A stretch of 64,000 bases of DNA from Rhizophagus irregularis (Eukaryota; Glomeromycota; Glomeromycetes; Glomerales; Glomeraceae), in contig NC_089432.1 in the NCBI RefSeq assembly GCF_026210795.1, forward strand, positions 992,001 through 1,056,000, read 5' to 3'. The translations under genes were made by a program, and so were the position numbers. Position 1 is the first letter of the stretch, and every line of letters begins with the position of its first letter. Shown here piece after piece: positions 1 through 9,888 of this stretch. The notes under the pieces were generated by a model. That model ran no database searches, was not told the origin of the DNA, and saw nothing but the letters and a program-made list of their open reading frames with translations.

Positions 1-1153
1 ACCAATAGAGGTTAAAAATGTTGAGATTAAGGATAACATCAGAGTAACTGATGGTAAAAAGCATATTGAAAAAGATGGTAAAAACATCAGAATAATAGAA
101 GACTTTGAAAAGATGGGAGCACTATATTTAGCTCACAGTCATGAATTATCGGCACATATGGGAATCAAAAGTACTTATGATAATTTAAAAGATAAATATT
201 ATTGGGAAAATATGCTGAATGATGTTGAAAGATATGTAAGGACATGTGATGAATGTCAAAGAAGAGGAAAACCACAAGGGAAAAATGAATTACACCCAAT
301 TAAAGTAGTAGAACCATGGTATCAAATCGGGATTGACTTTGTTGGACCATTGAACACGACAACAAATGGTAATAAATACATCATAGTAGCAATGGATTAT
401 TTTACAAAATGGCCAGAAGCCAAAGCAGTAAAGGAAGCAACTGCCAAAGAAGTATCAAAATTTATTTATGAAGACATCATCTGTAGACATGGATGTCCAA
501 TGAAAATATTGAGTGATAGAGGAAGTCATTTCAATAATGAAATGATTAAAGAATTAATGGAAAAATTCAAAATTAAATGGAATTTTTCTACAAGTTATCA
601 TCCAGAGACAAATGGACTTGTTGAAAGATTCAACCGAACATTAGGTCAAGCATTAGCGAAATTATCAACCAAAGATGATTGGGACCAAAGGATAGCACCC
701 ATATTATTTGCTTACCGAAATAAAAAGCATAGTTCAACAAAAATTCGACCATTTTATTTAACATACGGAAGAAATGTACGGACAATAATGGATGAAAATA
801 TCAAAGAAATTAACCTAAGTGATAGAATAGTTGGATTATTAGAAGAACTACCAAAAATCTGACATGAAGCCAAAGAACAAATACTGAAATCTCAAACAAA
901 ACAAAAAGAGTATCATGACAGAAAAATAATCAAGGAACACACCTTTGGAATTGGAGATAAAATACTACTCTATGATAAAGCCAAAGCACAACAACTATCG
1001 GGAAAATTAGAATCAAAATGGTTGGGACCATTTTACATTCATGAAATACTACCGAATGGAGCTTATAGAATTAAAAATATTAAAGGTGTCATCAAGAAGA
1101 TACCTGTAAATGGAGAATTATTAAAGACTTACCATACACCGATGAGTAAATGA
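1..1153 (+). pseudogene. Integrase region of the Ty3/Gypsy pol
   Basis: This is the last part of the polyprotein. In order it shows an HHCC zinc-binding domain (H-x-H pair near 130-150, CDEC pair near 245-260), the catalytic core with GIDFVGPL, SDRGSHF and NGLVERFNR as the D, D and E blocks (about 320-640), and a C-terminal GPF module (WLGPF, about 1020-1035). Integrase inserts the reverse-transcribed copy into host DNA. The region belongs to the fossil element above and is treated as a remnant. Confidence 0.9.
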
Positions 1154-1385
1154 TAACTATCATCAACGGACTTAGAAAAATAAAGATAATTTATAATCAT
1201 GTGAAATAAAATCACATGACATAAAAATAATTTTCGAAAATAGGAAAAACTAATGAAAATTTCCTAAGAAAGACCGAAGTGAAATCCGGTACAGGAAAAC
1301 CGTAAACTTAACAAACACATGATAAACCGCAGATGTAGACGCAGCAAAAGGGAATATTTAAAACGCAACTGAGTCAAGTAACAAT

Positions 1386-1457
1386 GCATGTTTGATTTAG
1401 TGGTATAATTCGCACCTACCACTTCGAGACACGAGTTCGATTCTTAGAATAAATTTA
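1386..1457 (+). other. tRNA-Gly-like segment inside the retroelement
   Basis: TTTAGTGGTATAATTC resembles the D-arm and A box of eukaryotic tRNA-Gly, CTACCAC resembles its anticodon loop (GCC to ACC), and GAGTTCGATTC resembles a B box. The spacing fits a tRNA of about 72 nt. The acceptor arms do not pair well, so it is not a functional tRNA; it is a relic or SINE-like piece lying between pol and the 3' LTR. Confidence 0.55.
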
Positions 1458-1474
1458 ATGTGGGCATTAAATTT
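1451..1474. repeat. Perfect 10-bp hairpin before the LTR
   Basis: AAATTTAATG and CATTAAATTT are exact inverted copies separated by TGGG. The hairpin sits between the tRNA-like segment and the polypurine tract. Confidence 0.8.
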
Positions 1475-1490
1475 TTATGCGGGGGATAGT

Positions 1491-2119
1491 TGTAATGCCG
1501 TAGTATACCTAGTAAATTTATTAATTGTGGGGCGCAGTATTACATTTAGTCTTAGTGTATAAAATTTTAACTTATTTTTATTTTTATTTTAAATGGACCG
1601 AAAAGTCGTTAAACTATTAGTCATGAGAATCAAGGATAATTGGTCCGTGATGACCTTAAACTATTAGTCACGTGATTTAAGGATAAATGAAGATCCGGAA
1701 GATACTAAATTGGATGAAATCAAGTGATCTGAGGTGTCAAGTGATTAATTTGTTGATCACTACGTTAATATTATAAATCATAATTCAGGAGTTCATGATG
1801 ATCAAATGGATACAAAATTAAGATAATGGAAATACTTTAGGATAATGGAAATACTTTAAAATAATGGAAATACTTTAATAATTTAAATCCATGAATCGAA
1901 ATTATGAATTTGGTTACACAAAGACAAACATAAAAGGGCGTGAAGATCAACTTTTGAAAAAGGGAGAAAATTAGACGAATTTTGTTATGAATTATTTATT
2001 TTGTTATTTAATGTTATTAAACCAAGCATATTATTGTATTTATTTATATTATTAATAAAGAGTCATTTTGTTAATACCTGAGGTGGCAAACATAATTCTC
2101 TATGGGCTCAGGTGTTACA
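1491..2119 (+). repeat. 3' LTR of the Ty3/Gypsy element
   Basis: It begins TGTAATGCC and ends GGTGTTACA, giving the TG...CA ends and a short terminal inversion, directly after the polypurine tract. Inside are two diverged copies of a block starting TAAACTATTAGTCA (about 1610-1690), three copies of a 19-bp unit (ATAATGGAAATACTTTA, 1823-1877) and an AATAAA signal near 2054. Length is 629 bp. Confidence 0.85.
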
Positions 2120-2540
2120 CTATGACATGCATAATAGTACGATCAGCAATTAAATTTTACGTTGACTTCGTTGACTTCAAATTTTTTTTTTTTTTTGAAC
2201 TAATTATACTTTGATATAAAAATAAAATAAATGCAACTTCTTTTATTTCATTTATTTCATTGAAAAATAAATAAAGTACTTATTACATATAAAATATAAA
2301 AAACAATAGATAATAAAAAAAGAATTTTAAAAACAGTTCGTATTTGTCAGGTGATCTATGACATGTGTAACATGATCAGCAATTAAATTTTACGTAGACT
2401 TCAAATTTTTTTTTAAACCACTTTTCTTTGACATAAAAAATAAAATACGTTTTTTATTTCATTAAAAAAAATAAATATAGCACTTATTACATATAAAATA
2501 TAAAGAACAGATAATAAAAAAAATTAAAGAAAAGATTATT
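2120..2540. repeat. Direct duplication (period about 236 bp) 3' of the unknown gene
   Basis: Two copies begin CTATGACATG (2120 and about 2356), each followed by GATCAGCAATTAAATTTTACG, a poly-T run and a block with CTTATTACATATAAAATATAAA. The LTR element lies exactly at the start of the first copy. No gene is seen here apart from the 3' end of the neighbour. Confidence 0.75.
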
Positions 2541-2546
2541 ACTGGG

Positions 2547-3530
2547 TTACGTTAGTTCATAAACATTATTTAGTTTTTGTTTTTTTCTACCTCTTGTTGA
2601 ATTTGAAATTTTTGGTGTATTATTTTTTTTTTTAATATTTTCGTTTCTCTCTTCATTTCTTATATTTTCATTTCTTTTTTCATTTTCTTCAATATTTTCA
2701 TTAATTCTTTCTTCATTTTCTTCATTTGTAATAGAAATTTCACTATCATGAATTTCATCACTTTGTTGATTTTGTAATAGCAAAGATCTTGAAATATCTG
2801 TTATTTTAGTCATATTTGTTTTATGTTTATTTTTAGTTGGTGTCATTGACAATGATGGTTGTGTTGTTGAATTCTGTTGTATGAGAGAAATTCTTTGTTC
2901 TATAACAGATTTTGAAGATCCTTCATTACGTGAATCAGATTTTGATTTCCATGGAACTACAATACTGTTATCTGATTCTATTTTTGCTGATACAAACTGA
3001 AATTCCAAAATTTCACAGTATAATTGATCTTTTGCAAAAAAAAATACTCCTGTTGTATGAACTGTTGAATTTTTTCTGGCTTTTGTTAACGCGTTCTTAA
3101 ATCGCCCATTTGGTGGGTGAGTTAAATTTACAGTAAATGGAGTAAATTGATCCTTAGATAAATATGGCTTTACTTGTATTTGTAAAGTATATCCACTTTC
3201 TGTTAATTCTGCATACCCCAAAGTCTTTCCAAGAAGATGTACAGTTGGTTTTATTATAGGAATATCTTCCTTATCGATAAGGAGTTGTACATTAGTTGTA
3301 ATAGAGACGTTTATTGAACCATCTTGAGTTGTTGAAAATTTTCCTGTAATTAAGTATACATTTTCTGCCTTAAGTGGCGAAGTTACTTCAGATCCATCAT
3401 CTGAATCAAGGTCTGTGTTATTTATTAAGGTCATATAATTGTAAAATTTATATATTTGAAATGCAACTTCATTATCAATTCGGGAAATAGACATGCCTTT
3501 CTGCAAGACACCATTATTAATAAGTTTCAT
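2547..3530 (-). CDS. Unrecognised protein, possible OB-like N-terminal domain and basic tail
   Basis: A 327-residue single-exon frame whose function I do not recognise. Residues about 50-180 form a beta-rich region (NVYLITGKF, then VFFFAKDQLYCEI). Residues about 195-310 are low complexity, rich in S, N and E, and the last 20 residues are basic (RGRKKQKL), suggesting nucleic-acid binding or nuclear targeting. The split gene at 20962-26887 has the same order: a GKF strand block, a VGGFLEV strand block, an acidic linker and a basic or RGG tail, so the two are probably distant paralogues. An OB-type fold is inference only. The start at 3530 is the first ATG of the frame. The frame is intact and its 3' flank is duplicated. 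Confidence 0.6.
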   Translation of the reverse strand: MKLINNGVLQKGMSISRIDNEVAFQIYKFYNYMTLINNTDLDSDDGSEVTSPLKAENVYLITGKFSTTQDGSINVSITTNVQLLIDKEDIPIIKPTVHLLGKTLGYAELTESGYTLQIQVKPYLSKDQFTPFTVNLTHPPNGRFKNALTKARKNSTVHTTGVFFFAKDQLYCEILEFQFVSAKIESDNSIVVPWKSKSDSRNEGSSKSVIEQRISLIQQNSTTQPSLSMTPTKNKHKTNMTKITDISRSLLLQNQQSDEIHDSEISITNEENEERINENIEENEKRNENIRNEERNENIKKKNNTPKISNSTRGRKKQKLNNVYELT

Positions 3531-4187
3531 CAGTCACAGAGAGTATATACACGATGGTTGTAATGTTTGCAATCATATTTCGAAATTTTTTTTAAATCTG
3601 ATTATTATTAAAATGAAAAATGAATAAAAGTAAAAAAAAGTAAATGAATTACTTATATTTATAAAAAAAATTATGACTTTAATATATTTATAATATATTT
3701 TATTTTTTAAAAAAAAGTAATAATATTACAATTATTTATTATTATTTATGATTTATGATTATTAAAAAAATGTGATTTTATTACAATTTATTACAAAATT
3801 ATGATACATTTTATTTAAAACTTAAAAAAGTGGTTCATTGAAAAAATTACGATTTTATTATTTATTAATATATGAAAAATTTTGATTTTTATCAAATTTA
3901 TTAAAAAAAATGCAATTTTATTGAAAAAATTACGATTTTATTACAATTTATTTCAAAATTATGATGATTTTATTACATTTATTTAAATTTTAAAAAAAGT
4001 AGTTTTCATTGAAAAATTGCGATTTTATTATTTATTTACATTGAAAAAAATTGATTTTATCAAAAATTTATTACAATTTATATAATAAAATTAATTTATT
4101 AATTTATATAATAGTTTATGATTGAAATAACATAATCTCATTAACTGTTAAATATTACTTTATTAATTAAATAAATGATAAAAAAAA
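3531..4187. other. AT-rich intergenic DNA with degenerate repeats
   Basis: No gene is seen. The block CATTGAAAAAATTACGATTTT recurs in diverged form near 3836, 3922 and 4008, suggesting an old short tandem array running into the array that follows. Confidence 0.6.
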
Positions 4188-5190
4188 GGGTAATTTTATT
4201 AGAACTAATTTGTTTATAGTTACTATATGCGGCTTTAAATTTTCTAACCTGTGAATTCAATTTTAGTTTATTTTCTTGTAACGTAAATGATGATCATCTT
4301 TCAATTTTTCAATTTGTAAATTTATTTATTTTTTATTATTAAAAAAGTGTAATAATCTGTTGAAAAAAACCACACTTTTATAATTATAGCTATAAAAAAA
4401 GGGTGGTTTCATTGTAACTAATTTATTTATAGTTATTAATTGCGGCTTTAGTTCTTTTAACTAATAATAACATGTGAATTTAATTGTAGATTATTTTCAT
4501 TGTGACGTAAATGATGATCATCTTTCAATTTTCAATTTGTAAATTTATTTTTTTATTATTAATTAAAAAAACAAATAAAAAAATACAATTTTATTAATAA
4601 AAAAAGGTAGCTTCATTATAACTAATTTATTTATAGTCATTAATTGCGGGCTTTAGTTCTTTTAACTAATAATAACATGTGAATTTAATTGTAGATTATT
4701 TTCATTGTGACGTAAATGATGATCATCTTTCAATTTTCAATTTGTAAATTTATTTTTTTATTATTAATTAAAAAAACAAATAAAAAAATACAATTTTATT
4801 AATAAAAAAAGGTAGCTTCATTATAACTAATTTATTTATAGTCATTAATTGCGGGCTTTAGTTCTTTTAACTAATATTAACATGTGAATTTAATTGTAGA
4901 TTATTTTCATTGTGACGTAAATCTTTCGATTTTCAATTTGTAAATTTATTTATTTTTTTTATTATTAATTAAAAAAATGTGTAATTTATGGGAAAAATCA
5001 CAATTTTTAATTTAATTAACAAACAAATAAAAAAATACAATTTTATTAATAAAAAAAAGTACCTTCATTATAACTAATTTATTTATAGTTACTATATACA
5101 AGTTTCAATTTTTATAACATGTGAATCCAATTTTAGATTATTTTTACTTACTGTGACGTAAATGATGATCAACTTCAATTCACGAAATTT
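4188..5190. repeat. Tandem array of about five 205-bp units
   Basis: Units start near 4188, 4401, 4606, 4811 and 5058, with the block CATTATAACTAATTTATTTA or close variants. The third and fourth units are almost identical over 200 bp. Most units carry TGACGTAAATGATGATCATC, a CRE-like half site next to a 10-bp palindrome. The palindrome is altered or missing in the last two units. Short frames here are repeat artefacts. Confidence 0.85.
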
Positions 5191-6311
5191 ATTTAAACAA
5201 CTGCTGTCCAAAAAACAATCAATTGATATATTGAAATTGAAATTGAAATTGAAATTCATTGCAATGAAACGAAATTTCAATTATGTTTATATATATTTTA
5301 TATAAAAACGGACCCTGTTTTGCCATATTTGCTAACCAAATTAGGACCTACTTCCTTCCTTTTTTGGAATACAACTTATTATTACAACGGCCAATCACAA
5401 TAAACAACACTATGAAATTTAGATCATCTGATTGCTAACAACTTTGTATCATGATCTGTATATATTGATAAAGTAATACAAATATTACGCAGTAGTCAGC
5501 CACAAAATAGTACTAATTTTTTTTAAGATTTTTTTTTTAAAAAAAAAATAATGTTTACTGCGCAATTAAAATATAAATAGGCTACAAATACGTTGTGATA
5601 TTTATATATTGATTCTTGCATTGTATACTGAAATTTATGTATTAAAAAAATGAAACCTTAAAATTTGTGTACCACAATAAATCACGCTTGATTAATTATT
5701 AAATATTGTATAACTAGTTCTGATCGTATAAATTAATTAATAATTAGACATGTCAAAAAATTATAGTAAATAATAAAAAAATTTTAAACTTTATTTATAA
5801 AAAATGAATGTTCATACAGTATATAATAATTTTAAAATTACTACTAAATAATTAATTAATCAAGTTCTAAGAAGATTAAAAATTAAATCATAATAATATT
5901 TTAATTTAATATTATAAAATTCAAATTCCTTTACTTCATTTTCAAAATAAGGCAAACCTCCATATTTAGAATTCTAAATAGTGTTAGAGGTCAGTTCTTA
6001 TAAGCTTAAAAATAAGCTATACATTAAAAAATGTTTATTATTTAATAAAGCAGAAGGTAATTTTAAGGATCAACGTATATGTTAAAATCAATCCAATCAG
6101 ATGCGAATAGAGTATCGCTTCACACTGGCGCATACAATCAGACACAAATAAGGGAAAGCAGATTAACCATATAAAACTAAACTTAAAATTAAGGTGATAT
6201 TAAGGGATAAACATTTTATTAATTAAATTCTTCACACATGTTCCTATCTTAAAATTCAGGTCTAATTACAGGTCTATATATACATAAATTTCCAAACTAA
6301 AAATGTTTAAC
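5191..6311. other. AT-rich intergenic DNA, no gene seen
   Basis: It holds a short AATTTC-type hexamer run near 5235-5260 that can fold with AAATTTCAATT near 5270. Nothing else is recognised. Confidence 0.6.
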
Positions 6312-6482
6312 ATATGCTACATATGCTATATATCCTATATATCCTATATATTCTATATATACTATATGTTCCATATATACTACATGTTCTATATATCCCA
6401 TATATGCTACATGTTCTATATATTCTATATATCGGACATATGCAACATATCGAACATGTCAAACATATTCGACATTGATCGG
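6312..6482. repeat. 9-bp minisatellite, 19 units in strict phase
   Basis: From ATATGCTAC at 6312 to ATTGATCGG at 6474-6482 the sequence divides into 19 nine-base units (consensus ATATNCTAT) with no insertion or deletion. The plus frame therefore stays open and reads as a three-residue I-[CSFY]-Y periodicity. I see no evidence that it is translated. Confidence 0.85.
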
Positions 6483-6675
6483 CATCACTGGTCCAGTTAT
6501 ATCACATGATTGCTGCGCAACATTTTACTGCGTAACAATAGCCAAATATTTGATATTATGACATATTTGAGATAATTGATGAAAAAATTCTGAATAAATA
6601 TTTAAACAACACTATAATTCTGTAAGATTTGTTAAACAGACTTTCGCTTTAGGTGGATAGATAGACTCAAGTTAT

Positions 6676-7145
6676 TTATTGACGCCGCATTCTGAATAAT
6701 AAATAATCCACAGATCTCAATGTTGAAACTTGATTAATAATCATTTTTAATAATTCTTTTAATAATAAGCTTTCGTTATATCCAAAACCTCTTAAATCTG
6801 GAGGAAATCTTTGAATCATTGATAGAATCCATAGATTGTAATATCTTTGATAAATGATGGGCAATTAAACAATGGAGGTTTCGAGTTTGAGTTAGATTGA
6901 TAATGAAAAAGTTTTTCAGATCCTTTGATTCCTTAGAAAGTAATTAACGTACTAATAATTGATAATGATACATGTGATTTAAAGTCATAATCATAATCTT
7001 GAAAATTCCAAACATATTTCTACAAAATTCTGACGGCAATTTCACAAACTAATGATCATTAATGTAACTTATATAAGGTATTTTTATCTTCTTCTAAATA
7101 TTCAAATATACAATTAAGACAATCAGCAATGAGTTGACAAGGCAT
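6676..7145 (-). pseudogene. Decayed F-box protein gene
   Basis: The minus strand begins at 7145 with MPCQLIADCLNCIFEYLEED, the N-terminal F-box pattern of the large Rhizophagus F-box family. Further down are CEIAVRIL, VWNFQDYDYDFKSHVSLS and SKPPLFNCPSFIKD in other frames, then an open stretch to 6676 with LLLKELLKMIINQVSTLRS. F-box proteins normally recruit substrates to SCF ubiquitin ligases. Several stops (for example after KNTLYKLH and after VRIL) and frame changes break it, and it is much shorter than the usual 450-500 residues. It is recognised by family pattern only. Confidence 0.75.
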
Positions 7146-8397
7146 TTTTTTTTCCAAAAAGAAATGAAAAATGTATTTCCGCGTTACAGGTTAACGTTTA
7201 TATATAGAAAGGGTAACTATTTTAACATGAGGGCTGTGATATTTATTACATAATATCCATTTATTATAAGCTATTAACTCCATGTAATATAATAGTTATA
7301 TACAACAAATTTCTATTACTTACTACAACAGAACATCAATAGCAATGCTTAATTGCACTAAAAAAAATCAAAGTGGAGGTTGCAGAATTGTAAATCTTGA
7401 CAAGGGTCCTAATATCAAAGAATATATCAGTGTTAAAAAAATACTTAAAAGTTATAATACTCGAGATTAAGCAATTCTTGCCATGTTTACTTCATTAAAA
7501 CACTACTAATTATCTGAAGCGTAAGCGTAGTACACTTCCATTCTACTGCAAACCATACATGTGTTGTCTGGCTGCACGCGTGTATGACCAATAAAATATT
7601 GAGATCAGACGTAACTTTAGATTTGTTTACGTGTAACACTTTTTGTTTATGTCCCTGATTTAAAATTTCTTAAAAATTTTTTATGGCATTTAAAAAATAA
7701 CAAATACATTTTCATTTTTAATTTCTCAAAAATTTTACATGCTTTATGTATGATAATAAAAAAACTTTTATTTTAGTGACATTTTTTAGTGTTACTAGTG
7801 TTATATTTTTTTTTTGTTACATTTTTTAGCATTACACATTTTATAGTTTAATTTTTATGAGCATGTGATTTATTACGCTTCGGATGCATCAACAGTTACC
7901 GTTTCCTAGTTTTGATATATTTCAACATCCAAAGAGAAGAGACATGATTGTTGTCAATGTTATGGTGAAAAAGTTTGTTAAAAATGTGCTGTGTAAGTAT
8001 TTCTTAAATTTATCTTTACTAATTTTATTCAATATAATATGATTAACCGCATAGTTCCAATGTATTCATTATATTTATTTTTATAAAATAAATTAAAGTT
8101 GGAAACTTTCTCTAATAGAATCAGATATTGTATTGATCCAAGTTTGGGCGAATGACAAGATCGAATATTAGGATCCGATGAATCATCAGCGCAATTTGTC
8201 AGATAGAAAATTGGTTATCTTGTTTTTTAATAAAATAAGTTAATAAAACATCAATAGACAACGATGCTCATAGTTGACAATTAACTTTCGTAAATTATTA
8301 GTTCACTAAAATCAAAGAAGTTATAGTTCAGTAACATATAACATTTTAGAATTTTTTATTTATTGTAAGAATAAACCATTTTATCTGATAAATCCAA
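7146..8397. other. Intergenic, no gene supported
   Basis: Only AT-rich DNA with a few short frames. Near 7945-7990 the plus strand could encode a cysteine cluster (CCQC...C) with an in-frame stop followed by a GTAAGT donor-like site; this is too little to call a gene. Confidence 0.5.
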
Positions 8398-8640
8398 CCC
8401 CATAAAAAATGTTTGTCCGATAAATATTCGGAATGAGTCAATTTTCCGGACACTCACACGCTATTATACAATATTTGTTACAATTTAATACAAGATGCGG
8501 AGATTGAGAATTTTTAACCACATAAAAAATGTACAATATCATGACGAATGTCCAAGAAATGTCAAGTAAATAAATGTTCGGAATGGGGTTAATTTTCCAG
8601 ACGAAAAACCGAACAGTGTTTGGACAATATTTTTATAGGG
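8398..8640. mobile_element. Small palindromic element (MITE-like)
   Basis: The left end (CCCCATAAAAAATGTTTGTCC, then a TTCGGAATGAG block) is mirrored on the right (GTTCGGAATGGGG block, then TTTGGACAATATTTTTATAGGG). Both halves contain an AATTTTCCGGAC-like block. A target duplication is not clear, so the family stays open. Confidence 0.5.
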
Positions 8641-8773
8641 CAAAAATTTCAGAAAAATATCTAATATCAGTGAATTATAAATTTACATTTTGTTGTAGTC
8701 AATAGTAAATCAGGAACCCCTTTTTTATTTCGTTGTTATAAAAGAGTTATTTTAATTATATAAACTAAACCTA

Positions 8774-9754
8774 TTATTTCTTTGAAAATTCTTGTAATTT
8801 TTTTTGAGCATTGTAATATTCTTGTTCGGCTGACTTTTTGTACCAGTAAATTGCCTGTCCTACATTTTTTTCAATTCCATTTCCATTTTCATACATCAAA
8901 GCAAGATTATATTGAGCATATTTATTTTTCAAATTTGCTGCCTTCGAATATAATTCAAATGCCTTTTTCACATTAACATCAGTTCCAAATCCTTCTTCAT
9001 AACACCATCCTAAATAAGTTATTCCATTCGTACTTCCTAATTCTGTTGCTTTTTGGTATGATTCAAATGCTTTTTGTTTATCAACATTAGTTCCAACTCC
9101 ATCTTCATAACAAATTCCTAAATTATTTAATCCATTTAAATTTCCTAAATCTGCAGCATTTTGATATAATTCAAATGCCTTTTCCTTATCAATATCAGTT
9201 CCAACTCCAATATCATAACAATAACCTAAAAGATTCATTCCACTTGAGTATCCTTTTTCTACTAATTTACTAGAAAATTCAAAAGCTTTTTCATAATTTT
9301 TATCACAACCCTCTCCATCAATATACATAACAGCAAGATCAAGTTGCGCTGCATTATTTCCCAAATTCGCCGCTTTTTGATATAATTCAAATGTTTTTTG
9401 TATATCAATATTAACTTCAATTCCATTATAATTAAAATATCCAAGAAAATAAATAGAATTTGAATTATTTTGATTATTTAATAGCCATTCATAAATTTCT
9501 TGTAAATTTATTTTAAGATTATTAATATAATCAAGAAGATGTCGTTTTATTATAATTTCTTCTTTTCCTTCATTTACTTCTTTAAAGTAAAGATTAAATA
9601 ATTCGTTAATTACAATATTTAAATCTTCTTCAAAAATATTTCCATGAATATTTTGTGTTGTAGGTTCTATTTCTTTTATATTCATTTTATTAAAATTTTG
9701 AATAATTTGAAATAATTCTTCATTTAATAATTTGTTATTATCAATATTATCCAT
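8774..9754 (-). CDS. Sel1-repeat protein (cluster 1, gene 1)
   Basis: A 326-residue intact frame. Residues 1-95 are the N-terminal domain common to this family (IKEIEPTTQNI, then an acidic helix region ending YEWLLNNQN). Residues about 98-320 hold six Sel1-like repeats of about 36 residues, with blocks such as YFNYNGIEV, ALMYENGNGIEKN and AIYWYKKSAEQ. Sel1 repeats form alpha-alpha superhelices that act as protein-binding scaffolds, often in signalling. In this fungal lineage similar repeats often follow kinase domains; here no kinase domain is present. There is no signal peptide or membrane segment. The ATG at 9754 gives an N-terminus matching the paralogues. A diverged copy of the shared promoter motif lies about 117 bp upstream. 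Confidence 0.9.
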   Translation of the reverse strand: MDNIDNNKLLNEELFQIIQNFNKMNIKEIEPTTQNIHGNIFEEDLNIVINELFNLYFKEVNEGKEEIIIKRHLLDYINNLKINLQEIYEWLLNNQNNSNSIYFLGYFNYNGIEVNIDIQKTFELYQKAANLGNNAAQLDLAVMYIDGEGCDKNYEKAFEFSSKLVEKGYSSGMNLLGYCYDIGVGTDIDKEKAFELYQNAADLGNLNGLNNLGICYEDGVGTNVDKQKAFESYQKATELGSTNGITYLGWCYEEGFGTDVNVKKAFELYSKAANLKNKYAQYNLALMYENGNGIEKNVGQAIYWYKKSAEQEYYNAQKKLQEFSKK

Positions 9755-9870
9755 ATTATCCGTATTAAATTTCTTGTCTTACAATGCAAAATAATAAAAA
9801 ATTAAAAGCACAAAATTTATTTGTGTAAAAACATGTATATATTTTTCGCAACATATTTATTTACTTAGTG

Positions 9871-9888
9871 TACGGTAACACTACAGTG
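9871..9888 (-). promoter_or_regulatory. Diverged copy of the Sel1-family upstream motif
   Basis: TACGGTAACACTACAGTG on the plus strand matches the consensus TATGGTGACACTGCAG with a few changes, and is preceded by the same CAACATATTTATTTA block found before the other Sel1 genes. Confidence 0.55.

Larger units (their letters stand above)
1..2119 (+). mobile_element. Ty3/Gypsy LTR retrotransposon, 3' part (fossil)
   Basis: The window opens inside an LTR retrotransposon and shows the end of pol, an untranslated stretch and the 3' LTR. The integrase family and the order integrase, polypurine tract, LTR place it in Ty3/Gypsy. The purine-rich run GCGGGGGATAG lies just before the LTR at about 1479-1489. 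The 5' end lies outside the window. The element is broken (at least one break visible) but well preserved, so it is probably fairly young; the two LTRs cannot be compared here. The base run CTATG after the LTR could be one copy of the target duplication. Confidence 0.9.

Noticed and set aside
1386-1457. Functional tRNA-Gly gene
   Set aside because: A and B boxes are recognisable, but the acceptor arms do not pair and the segment lies in a retroelement.
6303-6509. 68-residue plus frame rich in I, Y, C and M
   Set aside because: It is the direct translation of a phased 9-bp minisatellite, with no family match or start context.
7885-7992. Possible zinc-ribbon exon (CCQC...KC cluster followed by GTAAGT)
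   Set aside because: The cluster contains a stop and is only about 35 residues; chance cannot be excluded.
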